Shown one piece after another: positions 56,544-64,000 of a DNA stretch of 64,000 nucleotides (its first letter is position 1; each line of letters opens with the position of its first letter). Location: positions 372,001 to 436,000 of the forward strand of contig JAXGNN010000003.1 of the NCBI GenBank assembly GCA_040767925.1. The letters run 5' to 3'. The stretch comes from Phil1 sp040767925. Lineage in GTDB: Bacteria > Bacillota > Clostridia > Christensenellales > CAG-138. The notes beneath the pieces were generated by a model, which saw only the letters and a program-made list of their open reading frames with translations, ran no database searches and was not told the origin of the DNA. A program made the translations under genes and the position numbers.

Positions 56544-57814
56544 CACTTTTCCTCCATGAGACGGGGCAGGTTCAGTATGTCGAGCGTCGCGAAATAATCC
56601 CGGTTGGTTTCCGCGCGGCGAATGAGCTCCACCTCGCCGTCCTCGCGCAGCAGCAACTCCGCGCTCCTCAGTTTGCCGTTGTAGTTGTAGCCCATCGAGA
56701 AGCCGTGCGCGCCCGTGTCGTGGATGGCGAGTATGTCGCCCATGGCGATCTCGGGGAGCATGCGGTCCACCGCGAAGCGGTCGCTGCTCTCGCACAGGGA
56801 GCCCGTCACGTCGTAGAGGCAATCGGCGGGCGCGCCCTCCCTGCCGAGCACCGTGATGTGGTGATACGCGCCGTACATCATGGGGCGCATGAGGTTCACG
56901 GAGCAGGCGTCCACGCCGATGAAGTGCTTGTAGGTATCCTTGCGGTGGATGGCGGTCGTCACGAGATACCCCGCGGGGCCCGTCATATAGCGCCCAAGCT
57001 CCGTGAGGATCGCGGGGCGGATATCCGTGTTGCCGAACACCTCCGCGTACACCTCGCGCACCTTCGCGCCCACGAAGGCGATGTCCGTCGCCGCGTCCTC
57101 GGGGCGGTACGGGATGCCGATGCCTCCCGAGAGGTTGATGAAGGCGATCTCCGCGCCGACCTCCTCGTGCAGCTCGCGCGCCGCAATGAAGAGGAGCTTC
57201 GCGAGCGTCGGGTAATACATGTTGTCCGTGTTGCTCGAGGAGAGGAACGCGTGCAGCCCGAAGCGCTTCGCGCCCAGGGCTTTGAGCTTTTTGAATCCCT
57301 CCGTGAGCTGCGCGCGCGTGAAGCCGTACTTCGCCTCGGCGGGGTTGCCCATGATTTGCGTGCCGATGCGGAACTCACCGCCCGGGTTGAAGCGGCAGCT
57401 GATCAGTTCCGGTATGCCGCCGTGCTTTTCGAGGAAATCGATGTGCGTGATGTCGTCGAGGTTGATCGTGGCGTTGAGCCGCCGCGAATACGCGAATTCC
57501 TCGGCGGGGGTGGCGTTGGAGGAGAACATCAGCTCCTCCCCCACGATGCCGATGGCCTCGGAGAGCATCAGCTCGGCGTAGCTCGCGCAGTCCGTGCCGC
57601 AACCCTCCTCATGGAGGATTTTTAGGATCACGGGGTTCGGGCAGGCCTTGACGGCGTAATGCTCGCGGAAGCCCGGGTTCCAGGAAAAGGCGGCTTTCAG
57701 CGCGCGCGCGCGGCGGCGCAGCTCCGCCTCGTCGTAGATGTGGAAGGGCGTGGGGTGCCTTTCGATGATCTCCTCGATCTTCGCCTTGTCAAACGGCAGG
57801 GTTTTCTTCGTCAT
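56543..57814 (-). CDS. lysA: diaminopimelate decarboxylase-like PLP enzyme
   Basis: A 423-residue group IV decarboxylase (alanine-racemase fold plus C-terminal beta domain). The PLP Lys is in HYAVKACPNP (about residue 58); NLSGGIGIPY is the phosphate-binding Gly loop; TGSLCESSDRFAVDR supplies the active-site Cys across the dimer; GAHGFSMGYNYNGK closes the site. The usual HxGSQ-type motif is replaced by HAFLSSSN, so the substrate may differ from meso-DAP. GAGGAG precedes the ATG. Its operon mates work on D-amino acids and peptides. Confidence 0.85.
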   Translation of the reverse strand: MTKKTLPFDKAKIEEIIERHPTPFHIYDEAELRRRARALKAAFSWNPGFREHYAVKACPNPVILKILHEEGCGTDCASYAELMLSEAIGIVGEELMFSSNATPAEEFAYSRRLNATINLDDITHIDFLEKHGGIPELISCRFNPGGEFRIGTQIMGNPAEAKYGFTRAQLTEGFKKLKALGAKRFGLHAFLSSSNTDNMYYPTLAKLLFIAARELHEEVGAEIAFINLSGGIGIPYRPEDAATDIAFVGAKVREVYAEVFGNTDIRPAILTELGRYMTGPAGYLVTTAIHRKDTYKHFIGVDACSVNLMRPMMYGAYHHITVLGREGAPADCLYDVTGSLCESSDRFAVDRMLPEIAMGDILAIHDTGAHGFSMGYNYNGKLRSAELLLREDGEVELIRRAETNRDYFATLDILNLPRLMEEK

Positions 57815-57834
57815 TCTAACTCCTCATCAAAGCG

Positions 57835-59235
57835 TCAAATCAGCTCTTTATAATCGGTCATGGTCTGGTCGCGCTCGTATTCCCTCCAGCGCAGCGCGCG
57901 GTCCTCATACTCGACTTCGCCGGACTGGTTGTCGTACGGGTCGGCGCGCCAGTGGGTCATGGGCGGCTCGAACGCATGCTGGAATTCGCAATTGGCGACC
58001 ATCCTGTAAGGATCGAGGTTGCCGAAGTAGTGCCAGCGGCGTTCCTCGTTGCCCGCGCGGTGCGCGGCCCCGCCGTAGGACGGGTCGGCGAAGAGCCAGC
58101 CGTGGGGCGCGATGTAGAACATCGCCCAATCGTGCGCGCCCACGTCGTACGGCTCGGCGCAAAGCCCGCTCTGCCAGCGGGCGGGGATGCCCGCGCAGCG
58201 GCAGAGCGTGATGAACAGCAGCGCCTGCACGCCGCAGTCGCCCTTGAAGTTGCGCGCGGCGTTCTCCGCGATGTTCTCGAGCACGAAGTAGTTGGGCATG
58301 AAGGAGTATTTCACATGGCCTGTCACAAAGCCGAATATCCGCCGCGCCTTCTCGACGGGGTCGGAAACGCCCCGCGTCAAATCCTCCGCGATGGCGCGGA
58401 TGTAGGGCGTGAAGACGATGTGCGGGGCTTCCTCGCAAAGGAAGAAGTCCGGCTGCTCCGCGTCCGCCTGAAGCTTCGCGGGGTCGCAGTAACGCGCGGT
58501 ATGCACATAGGAGTATTCGACGAAGAACTCCCTGTTGTCCTCCAGCACGCGCTCGAAACAGACCGTGCGCTGCGCCGCGTCCTCGGGGGAGATGTGCCTG
58601 GGTTCCTCCGAGAAGGAGAGGAGCTTGATTTCGCTCTGCTGCGGGCACGCGGCCGGTATGGGGAGATAGACCCTGACGAGCTTGCCCTTCTCGAACGCCT
58701 CGTCCTTGATCTTCACGCTCGCACGGATGCGGATGGAGTTGGCGAATTCCCCGCGCTCGCGCATCAGGCGCATGGAGCGGTCGAGTATATGCTCTCCCGC
58801 GGGAGCGGGCGCGGCCGGGGCGGAAGCCTCGCCTTTTTCGGCCTTCTTCCTCTCGCTGCGCGCGCGGATCGCGGCGTCCGTCTTGATGAGGGTGTTGACG
58901 AAACGCCTGAAATAGCGCTTCTCGCCGCGAACGAAGATCCAGTCGATGCGGCCGAAATCGACGAGGGTTTGGAACTCCTCGGCGGTAAAGTCGGCGATCC
59001 TGTCCGTCGCCTGCGCCATCGCCTCGTCGTAGGAGAAGGGGAAATCGTCCGCGAGGCGGCGCATAATTTCGCGCTCGACGACGTAACAGCCACGAAGAGG
59101 CGCGGGGATCTCATCCTTGAGCCTCAGGTCGATGAGCCGCACGGCCTCGTCGAAATCGCCCCAGGCCTTGAGCCGGGCGATGTCCTCGGGCAGGCCGACG
59201 TTCAGATACCGGAAATTCTCGTTGATGTCGCTCAT
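57835..59235 (-). CDS. transglutaminase-like cysteine protease
   Basis: A 466-residue cytoplasmic protein. A helical N-terminal half ends in an Ala/Pro linker (about 135-150). The core transglutaminase domain has the triad Cys in KGDCGVQALLF (about 335), His in GAHDWAMFYI (about 368) and Asp in LFADPSYGG (about 382). Bacterial members are usually proteases or peptide amidases. There is no signal peptide. The ATG overlaps the DmpA-type gene stop by four bases. Confidence 0.85.
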   Translation of the reverse strand: MSDINENFRYLNVGLPEDIARLKAWGDFDEAVRLIDLRLKDEIPAPLRGCYVVEREIMRRLADDFPFSYDEAMAQATDRIADFTAEEFQTLVDFGRIDWIFVRGEKRYFRRFVNTLIKTDAAIRARSERKKAEKGEASAPAAPAPAGEHILDRSMRLMRERGEFANSIRIRASVKIKDEAFEKGKLVRVYLPIPAACPQQSEIKLLSFSEEPRHISPEDAAQRTVCFERVLEDNREFFVEYSYVHTARYCDPAKLQADAEQPDFFLCEEAPHIVFTPYIRAIAEDLTRGVSDPVEKARRIFGFVTGHVKYSFMPNYFVLENIAENAARNFKGDCGVQALLFITLCRCAGIPARWQSGLCAEPYDVGAHDWAMFYIAPHGWLFADPSYGGAAHRAGNEERRWHYFGNLDPYRMVANCEFQHAFEPPMTHWRADPYDNQSGEVEYEDRALRWREYERDQTMTDYKELI

Positions 59236-60272
59236 AAATCCTCCTCAAGAAGCGTTTTTAGGCTCTCCCTTATATTGCCCGCGCGGCCGACGGTGCGCTC
59301 TGCGTGGAGCATGGAGCTCACGACGCTCTCGCTCACGCACTCGATGACGGCGCGGAAAATCACATCCATATCGTCCTCGTGGAGCTGGGTGACTGCGACC
59401 GGTTCGTTTTTCGGATAATGGGGCAAGCGGTTGGCGGTGGTGAAGGCGAGGACGATTTCCCCGCTGCCGTTGCCCGATATGGTGCCCGTGCGCGCGAGGC
59501 CGGACTGCGCGCGCTTCGCCGCGCGCAAAAGCTGGCGGTCGGAAAGCGGCGCGTTTGTCGCGAGGACGACGATGACGCTGCCCTTGTCCGGCTCGGACTC
59601 CTTGCGCAGCCGCTTGCTGAGTTTTTCGCCGACGCGCTCGCCGCCGATCGTGAGGTCGGGGAGCGAACCGAAGTTCGTGAGCAGCAGCGCGCCGAGCGCA
59701 TACCGCCCGCCGTAGAGGGAAAACGCGCGCGAGGCGCTGCCGATGCCGCCCTTGAGCGAATAGCAGCTCATGCCCGCGCCCGCGCCGACGGCGCCTTCCT
59801 GAAAAGCTTTAGACGCTGACTCGAGCGCGCGGAGCACGTGCTCCTCCTTGATGTGAAAGCCGCGTATATCGTTGAGGAAGGAATCGTTGCACTCGAAGAC
59901 CAGAGGGTTCACCGTGCCCGTTTCAAGCCCGATGTCCGCGTTGCACGCGAGCATAAAGCGCGCGAGCGCGTCCCACGCCGCGCCGACGGAGAGCGTGTTC
60001 GTGAGGAGGATGGGCGTTTCGACGGCGCCGAGCTCCATGACCTGCACGAGTCCCGCGCTCTTTCCAAAGCCGTTGATGACGTGCGCCGCCGCCGTCAGCT
60101 TTTCGTGAAAAACATCCCCCGCGCACGGGATGATCGCGGTGACGCCCGTGTGCACGTCCCCCGCGTGCATCGTGTAATGGCCGACCCGGACGCCGGGCAC
60201 GTCGGTGATGAGGTTCCTCTCTCCCCGGGCCATCCGCCCGAGGGTAAAGCCAAACGAGCTGTCCAATCCCAT
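59232..60272 (-). CDS. P1-family aminopeptidase, DmpA type
   Basis: A 346-residue Ntn-type self-processing peptidase related to D-aminopeptidase DmpA and beta-peptidyl aminopeptidases. It has ITDVPGVRVGH at the N-terminus, GAVGAGAGMSCYSLKGGIGSAS (split, about 165-186), and the autocleavage site KGSVIVVLATNAPL, where the Ser near 231 becomes the N-terminal nucleophile. It releases N-terminal D- or L-residues from short peptides. The gene heads the overlap chain through the transglutaminase. Confidence 0.92.
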   Translation of the reverse strand: MGLDSSFGFTLGRMARGERNLITDVPGVRVGHYTMHAGDVHTGVTAIIPCAGDVFHEKLTAAAHVINGFGKSAGLVQVMELGAVETPILLTNTLSVGAAWDALARFMLACNADIGLETGTVNPLVFECNDSFLNDIRGFHIKEEHVLRALESASKAFQEGAVGAGAGMSCYSLKGGIGSASRAFSLYGGRYALGALLLTNFGSLPDLTIGGERVGEKLSKRLRKESEPDKGSVIVVLATNAPLSDRQLLRAAKRAQSGLARTGTISGNGSGEIVLAFTTANRLPHYPKNEPVAVTQLHEDDMDVIFRAVIECVSESVVSSMLHAERTVGRAGNIRESLKTLLEEDL

Positions 60273-60349
60273 CCGTCGCGGTTCCTCCTTAGAGCGATCC
60301 GATTTATTGTATCCTTTTTATGCGCTCCGCACAAGCGGCAAGGGCTTTG

Positions 60350-61438
60350 TTACGCGTAGATATTCAGCATACGGAATTGGCTGTCGCACAGGACGAATTC
60401 CGCCCGCTCCCCCTCTTGCACGACGGGGCACGCGAGGCCGACGGCGCGGCGGGGGTTGAGCGCCGCCATCATGACGGCGTCCGCGGGCGGTATGCCGAAA
60501 GAGACGACGTTTGCCATACATTCCCAGAGGTTTGTCGCGGAGCCCGCGAGGGTGCCGTCCGCGAGCGCCGCGCGGCCGCCTTTTACAAGAACTTTCCGCG
60601 CGCCGAGCGCGTATTCCCCGTTCGCCATGCCGGCGGCGGCCATGGAATCGCTGATGAGGCAGAGCCTGTCCCGCCCGAACAGCCGGTATGCCGCCCGCGC
60701 CATCGCGGGGTGGACGTGCACGCCGTCGAGGATGAGTTCCGCCGTGACGTTCCCCCGCTCCGCCGCCGCGGGGACGGGCCCCGGCGCGCGGTGGTGCATG
60801 GGGCGCATGGCGTTATAGAGGTGCGTCACGTGGGTGGCGCCCGCGTCGAACGCGGACGCGGCCTCCTCATACCCGCAGTCCGTATGCGCGAGGGCGACCT
60901 TCGCCTCCCGCGATACCCTTGCGATGAATTCCATGGCGCCCGGCAGCTCCGGCGCGACGGAGACGATTTTGATGAGCCCGCCCGAGGCCTTTTGCAGACG
61001 TTCGTATAGGCCGTAATCCGGATTCCTGAAATGTTCCGCCGACTGCGCGCCGCGTTTAGCATAGGAAAGGAAGGGGCCTTCGAGCGTGACGCCCGCGAGC
61101 CTCGCGCAGCCCTCCGGAGCTTCCCGAAAGAAGCGCTTCGCGGTTTCCAGCGCGCGGACGAGCTTCTCCTCCGGCAGCGCCACCGTCGCGGGCGAAAAGC
61201 GCGTGACGCCGCAGCGGTAGAGATAACGCGCCATAGCGACGAGGCCCTCGTACTCCCCCTCAGAAAAGTCGAACCCGGAGTTGCCGTGCGTATGGATGTC
61301 GCACAGCCCGGGCAAAAGGTAGGGTGCGTCCTCCGGCGCGGGAAGAGGAAGCGGAACGAGCCGGACGACGGAGCCGCCCGCGATCTCGATTTCGCCGTAT
61401 GCCAGCTTGCATTGCTGGTCGAAGTACCTGGCCTTCAT
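60350..61438 (-). CDS. nagA: N-acetylglucosamine-6-phosphate deacetylase
   Basis: A 362-residue amidohydrolase removing acetate from GlcNAc-6-P, a step in amino-sugar and cell-wall recycling. Signatures are LPGLCDIHTHGNSG (metal His pair about 48-50), TLEGPFLS (metal Glu about 118), HTDCGYEE, THLYNAMRPMHHR (His about 203) and ISDSMAAAG (catalytic Asp about 262). The start is four bases after the M42 stop, without its own clear ribosome site, so coupled translation is likely. No nagB follows. Confidence 0.93.
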   Translation of the reverse strand: MKARYFDQQCKLAYGEIEIAGGSVVRLVPLPLPAPEDAPYLLPGLCDIHTHGNSGFDFSEGEYEGLVAMARYLYRCGVTRFSPATVALPEEKLVRALETAKRFFREAPEGCARLAGVTLEGPFLSYAKRGAQSAEHFRNPDYGLYERLQKASGGLIKIVSVAPELPGAMEFIARVSREAKVALAHTDCGYEEAASAFDAGATHVTHLYNAMRPMHHRAPGPVPAAAERGNVTAELILDGVHVHPAMARAAYRLFGRDRLCLISDSMAAAGMANGEYALGARKVLVKGGRAALADGTLAGSATNLWECMANVVSFGIPPADAVMMAALNPRRAVGLACPVVQEGERAEFVLCDSQFRMLNIYA

Positions 61439-61442
61439 TTGC

Positions 61443-62522
61443 TTAGAATGAGGCGATGAGGGCTTCGTTCATGCGGCGGATGAGCTCCACCGCAAGGTTC
61501 ACCGTCGCCTCGAAGTCAAAATAGCTCGCTATGCCGTAGGGCGCGTGGATGTAGCGCACGGGCACGCCCATGACGATCACGGGGGTGCCGAGAAGCGCCG
61601 CCGAGATGGCCGCGCCGTTGTTGCCGCCGCCCTCGCGCACGGACGCCTGCACAGGCAGGTTCAGCTTTTCCGCGAGGTCGAGCGCGTAGCGCTGAAAGCG
61701 CGGATTCGCGATCATCGAAACGTCCATGAAACGGAGCATGGGGCCTTTCTTCAGCGCCGTCTGCACGGCATAGGGTTCGTTGAAGGTGTCGTCCGCGGGG
61801 CAGCCCTCGAAGACGATCGCAACGCGCGGCCGGATGCGGTTGACCGCCACCATGCAGCCGTGCCCGCTGCACTCCTCCTGGCTCGAGATGGAAGCCGCAA
61901 CGTCCACCTCAAGCTCCATGTCCTTAATGCGCCGCATGGTTTCAATCAGCACAGCGCAGCCGAGCCGGCAGTCGAACGCCTTGCCCATCATGAGGTCGTT
62001 CTCCGCGTCGTATTCAAAGCGCGCCGCGGGCACGGCGGGCTCGCCGATGCGGATTCTAAAACGCTCCCGCGCCTCGGTATCGTCCCGCGCGCCGACGTCT
62101 ATGACGAGGCTCTTTGTCTCCTCCCCGCCGCTTTTCTCCTTCTCCCCGCCCATGAAGTGCGGGGGGCGCGAGGCGACGACGCCCGGTATCCATCCGCCCT
62201 CCGCGTTCCTCACGAGCACCTTCGCGCCCTTGAGGGAACCTTCCGTCCAGCTCCCGAGGGGAAGGAAGCGCAGCGTGCCGTTGGGCTTTATTGAGTGGAC
62301 CATCATGCCCACCTCGTCCCCGTGCGCGTCGAGCATGAGCATGGGTTTGCCGCGGTTCTTTTCGCGGTAGAGGAAGAGGTTCCGCATGCAGTCCTCCTCG
62401 AGCCTGCCCGCGTCCTTCGCGAATTCGCGCGCGGCGAGCAGGGTTTCATCCTCGAAGCCCGAGGGGGATTTCGCATCCGAAAGCGCCCGGATCATGTCAA
62501 GGCTTTGCGCGTTCCGCTGCAT
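61443..62522 (-). CDS. M42-family metallo-aminopeptidase
   Basis: A 359-residue tetrahedral-aminopeptidase/endoglucanase-M family enzyme. Metal and catalytic sites: LDAHGDEVGMMV (His about 63), GKAFDCRLGC (Asp about 173), SSQEECSGHG (catalytic Glu and metal Glu about 205), EGCPADDT and a C-terminal HAPYGIAS. REGGGNNGAAIS is typical. ATG 62522 has GGAGG ten bases upstream. It is the first gene of the long minus-strand run and has a consensus promoter. Confidence 0.92.
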   Translation of the reverse strand: MQRNAQSLDMIRALSDAKSPSGFEDETLLAAREFAKDAGRLEEDCMRNLFLYREKNRGKPMLMLDAHGDEVGMMVHSIKPNGTLRFLPLGSWTEGSLKGAKVLVRNAEGGWIPGVVASRPPHFMGGEKEKSGGEETKSLVIDVGARDDTEARERFRIRIGEPAVPAARFEYDAENDLMMGKAFDCRLGCAVLIETMRRIKDMELEVDVAASISSQEECSGHGCMVAVNRIRPRVAIVFEGCPADDTFNEPYAVQTALKKGPMLRFMDVSMIANPRFQRYALDLAEKLNLPVQASVREGGGNNGAAISAALLGTPVIVMGVPVRYIHAPYGIASYFDFEATVNLAVELIRRMNEALIASF

Positions 62523-62572
62523 ATTGTGCGTTCCTCCAAACAAACCGAAATGATTCGACGATTTTCAGATAT

Positions 62573-62601
62573 ATTTTATCATTATATAGACCGCATTTCA
62601 A
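62573..62601 (-). promoter_or_regulatory. promoter of the M42-nagA operon
   Basis: TTGAAA, a 17-bp spacer and TAAAAT; the spacer itself includes a TATAAT. The start point would be about 45 bases before the M42 ATG. Confidence 0.75.
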
Positions 62602-62658
62602 CGAATCGCGCGTTATGCGCGCGTTAAGGTTTATTTTTCGGCCGAAATTACGCCGTGA

Positions 62659-62687
62659 TTGCCATATGCGTACGATTATGTTATGCT
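62659..62687 (+). promoter_or_regulatory. promoter of the MATE gene
   Basis: TTGCCA, a 17-bp spacer and TATGCT, 33 bases before the ATG. Confidence 0.55.
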
Positions 62688-62719
62688 GTTTATCGCGACT
62701 TTCAGGAAGGTACTTTTTT

Positions 62720-64000
62720 ATGGAGCATACAGCGCGCGGCGGTTTTGCCGCGTTCCGGAAAAAATTCATCGGCGACAAGGCGTTTTACGCCTCGCTCATC
62801 ACACTCGTGCTGCCGCTCGCGATCCAGCAGGGCCTCACGAGCTTCGTCAACCTCCTCGACAACATCATGGTCGGCGCGCTGTGCACGGAATCCATCTCCG
62901 GCGTGGCGATCGTGAACCAGCTCATCTTCGTGTTTCACCTTTCGATCTTCGGCGCGCTCTCCGGCGCGTCGATCTACGGCGCACAGTACGCGGGCGTCAA
63001 AGACCACGAGGGGCTTAGGCATACGTTCCGCTTTAAGCTCATGGTCGCCTTCGTCATTACGGCGCTCGCGACGGCGATTCTGGGCGTATACGGGGATTCG
63101 CTCGTCGCGCTCTACATACACGAGACGGCGGGCGGCACGGCCTCCCCGGCGCTCACGGCGAGCGAGGCGAAGGGATACCTTCTCATCATCCTGTGGGGGC
63201 TCTTCCCGTTCGCGGCGAGCCAGTGCTTCGGAAGCACCCTGCGCGAGATGAGCGAGGCCAAGGCCCCCATGCGGGCGAGCATCGCCTCCATCCTCGTGAA
63301 CCTCGTGCTCAATTACGTGCTCATCTACGGCAAGTTCGGCTTCCCGAATATGGGCGTGCGCGGCGCGGCGCTCGCGACCGTCATCGCGCGCTATGTGGAA
63401 GCCGGCATGCTCGTCGCATACACCTACCGCAGCCGGGAGAAGCATCCCTTCATCAAGGGCGCGCTCAGGAGCCTTCGCATCCCCTGGCCGCTCACGAAAA
63501 AGATCTTCGCCACGGGCGCTCCCCTGCTCGTCAACGAATTCCTCTGGAGCACGGGCATGGCCTCCATCAACCAGTGCTATTCGGTGCGCGGGCTGCAGGT
63601 CGTCGCGGCGGCGAACATCACCTCGACCGTGTGGCAGCTCTCCGCGGTCCTCATGTTCGCGATGGGCGGCGCCATCTCCATACTCTGCGGGCAAAAGCTC
63701 GGCGCGGGAGATATCAAGGGCGCGCGGGAGGAGAACGTAAAGCTCATCTTCGCGACGGTCGTCCTGCACGTTTTCGTTGGTTCCGTCATCGTCGCGTTCT
63801 CGGGCCTGATCCCGCAGATCTACAACGTCGGCGACGACGTGCGCGCCATCACCTCGCAGATGCTCGTCATTTCCGGCGCGACGCTGTGGATCAACTCCTT
63901 CTTCCACGCCGCGTATTTTACCATCCGTTCCGGTGGACGCTCGCTCCTCACCTTCGTGTTCGACAGCGGTTTCACCTGGGCGCTCGAACTGCCGCTCGCC
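62720..64000 (+). CDS. MATE-family efflux protein, 3' end beyond window
   Basis: Multidrug and toxic compound extrusion transporter, at least 427 residues visible of the usual 440-470. It has the MATE repeat features: ITLVLPLAIQQGLTSFVNLLDNIMVGAL at helix 1 (divided, about 28-54), then GASIYGAQYAGVKD and, in the second half, GAPLLVNEFLWSTGMA and CGQKLGAGD. About eleven membrane helices fall before the window edge. AGGAAGG precedes the ATG. It is divergent from the M42 operon. The exported compound is unknown. Confidence 0.92.
   Translation, partial: MEHTARGGFAAFRKKFIGDKAFYASLITLVLPLAIQQGLTSFVNLLDNIMVGALCTESISGVAIVNQLIFVFHLSIFGALSGASIYGAQYAGVKDHEGLRHTFRFKLMVAFVITALATAILGVYGDSLVALYIHETAGGTASPALTASEAKGYLLIILWGLFPFAASQCFGSTLREMSEAKAPMRASIASILVNLVLNYVLIYGKFGFPNMGVRGAALATVIARYVEAGMLVAYTYRSREKHPFIKGALRSLRIPWPLTKKIFATGAPLLVNEFLWSTGMASINQCYSVRGLQVVAAANITSTVWQLSAVLMFAMGGAISILCGQKLGAGDIKGAREENVKLIFATVVLHVFVGSVIVAFSGLIPQIYNVGDDVRAITSQMLVISGATLWINSFFHAAYFTIRSGGRSLLTFVFDSGFTWALELPLA

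Overview
The window is GC-rich coding DNA (roughly 60-65% by eye) from an anaerobic, endospore-forming Firmicute, most likely an uncultured-type member of the Clostridia. The evidence is a sporulation sigma factor G gene, a membrane-anchored LonB protease, a clostridial-type [FeFe] hydrogenase, strong GGAGG ribosome binding sites and many Rho-independent terminators. The genus cannot be read from the sequence.

Layout. 1-5.4 kb (minus): glycolytic operon pgk-tpiA-gpmI, then secG and rnr (3' end outside the window). 5.5-10.6 kb (plus): a lipoprotein, a YcaQ-type winged-helix protein, a flavin-binding oxidase-fold protein, lonB and a membrane protein. 10.6-14.3 kb (minus): a three-subunit molybdenum hydroxylase. 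14.4-18.6 kb (plus): an HD hydrolase, a decayed flavodoxin-family gene, tex and a patatin lipase. 18.7-20.1 kb (minus): a large surface protein with a jelly-roll-like N-terminus, six exact 14-residue repeats and a self-cleaving Peptidase_G2-type end. 21-28.4 kb is visibly more AT-rich and patchy. It holds small accessory genes, a truncated MobC-like gene, a frameshifted zinc ribbon, an XRE regulator with its operator, a Mug-type glycosylase and two tRNA arrays (Leu-Gly and Arg-His-Gln-Lys).

28.4-38.5 kb (minus): an rRNA m5C methyltransferase, a GH2 glycosidase with a membrane-anchored C39-type protease, sigG, tcdA, an Erm methyltransferase with a complete attenuator, a dipeptide epimerase and a zinc-ribbon gene behind a long structured leader RNA. 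39-49.2 kb: [FeFe] hydrogenase, a berberine-bridge-type oxidase, membrane proteins, trpS, and the dnaX-ybaB-recR recombination/replication block. 49.3-62.6 kb: a small regulator with twin operators, then a run of 13 minus-strand genes. It starts with M42 peptidase, nagA, DmpA-type aminopeptidase, transglutaminase, DAP-decarboxylase-like, PLP desulfhydrase-like, Asp/Glu racemase and M20 peptidase. It ends with the late cobalamin genes cobT-cobU-cobS-cobU-like-cobC, many with overlapping ends. A MATE exporter runs off the right edge.

The best candidate for an undescribed system is at 36.58-36.73 kb. A consensus promoter is followed by a nine-residue ORF, MCPFIRLRK, and directly by an intrinsic terminator upstream of an erm gene. 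The Arg-Leu-Arg falls at residues 6-8, the same place as in the ErmD/ErmK leader, so this looks like a drug-sensing transcription attenuator for ribosome methylation. Other leads are the 230-nt structured leader at 38.5-38.7 kb, the Peptidase_G2 chimera, AATTGACAATT repeats sitting at stop codons, and two genes whose -10 box lies six bases before the start codon.
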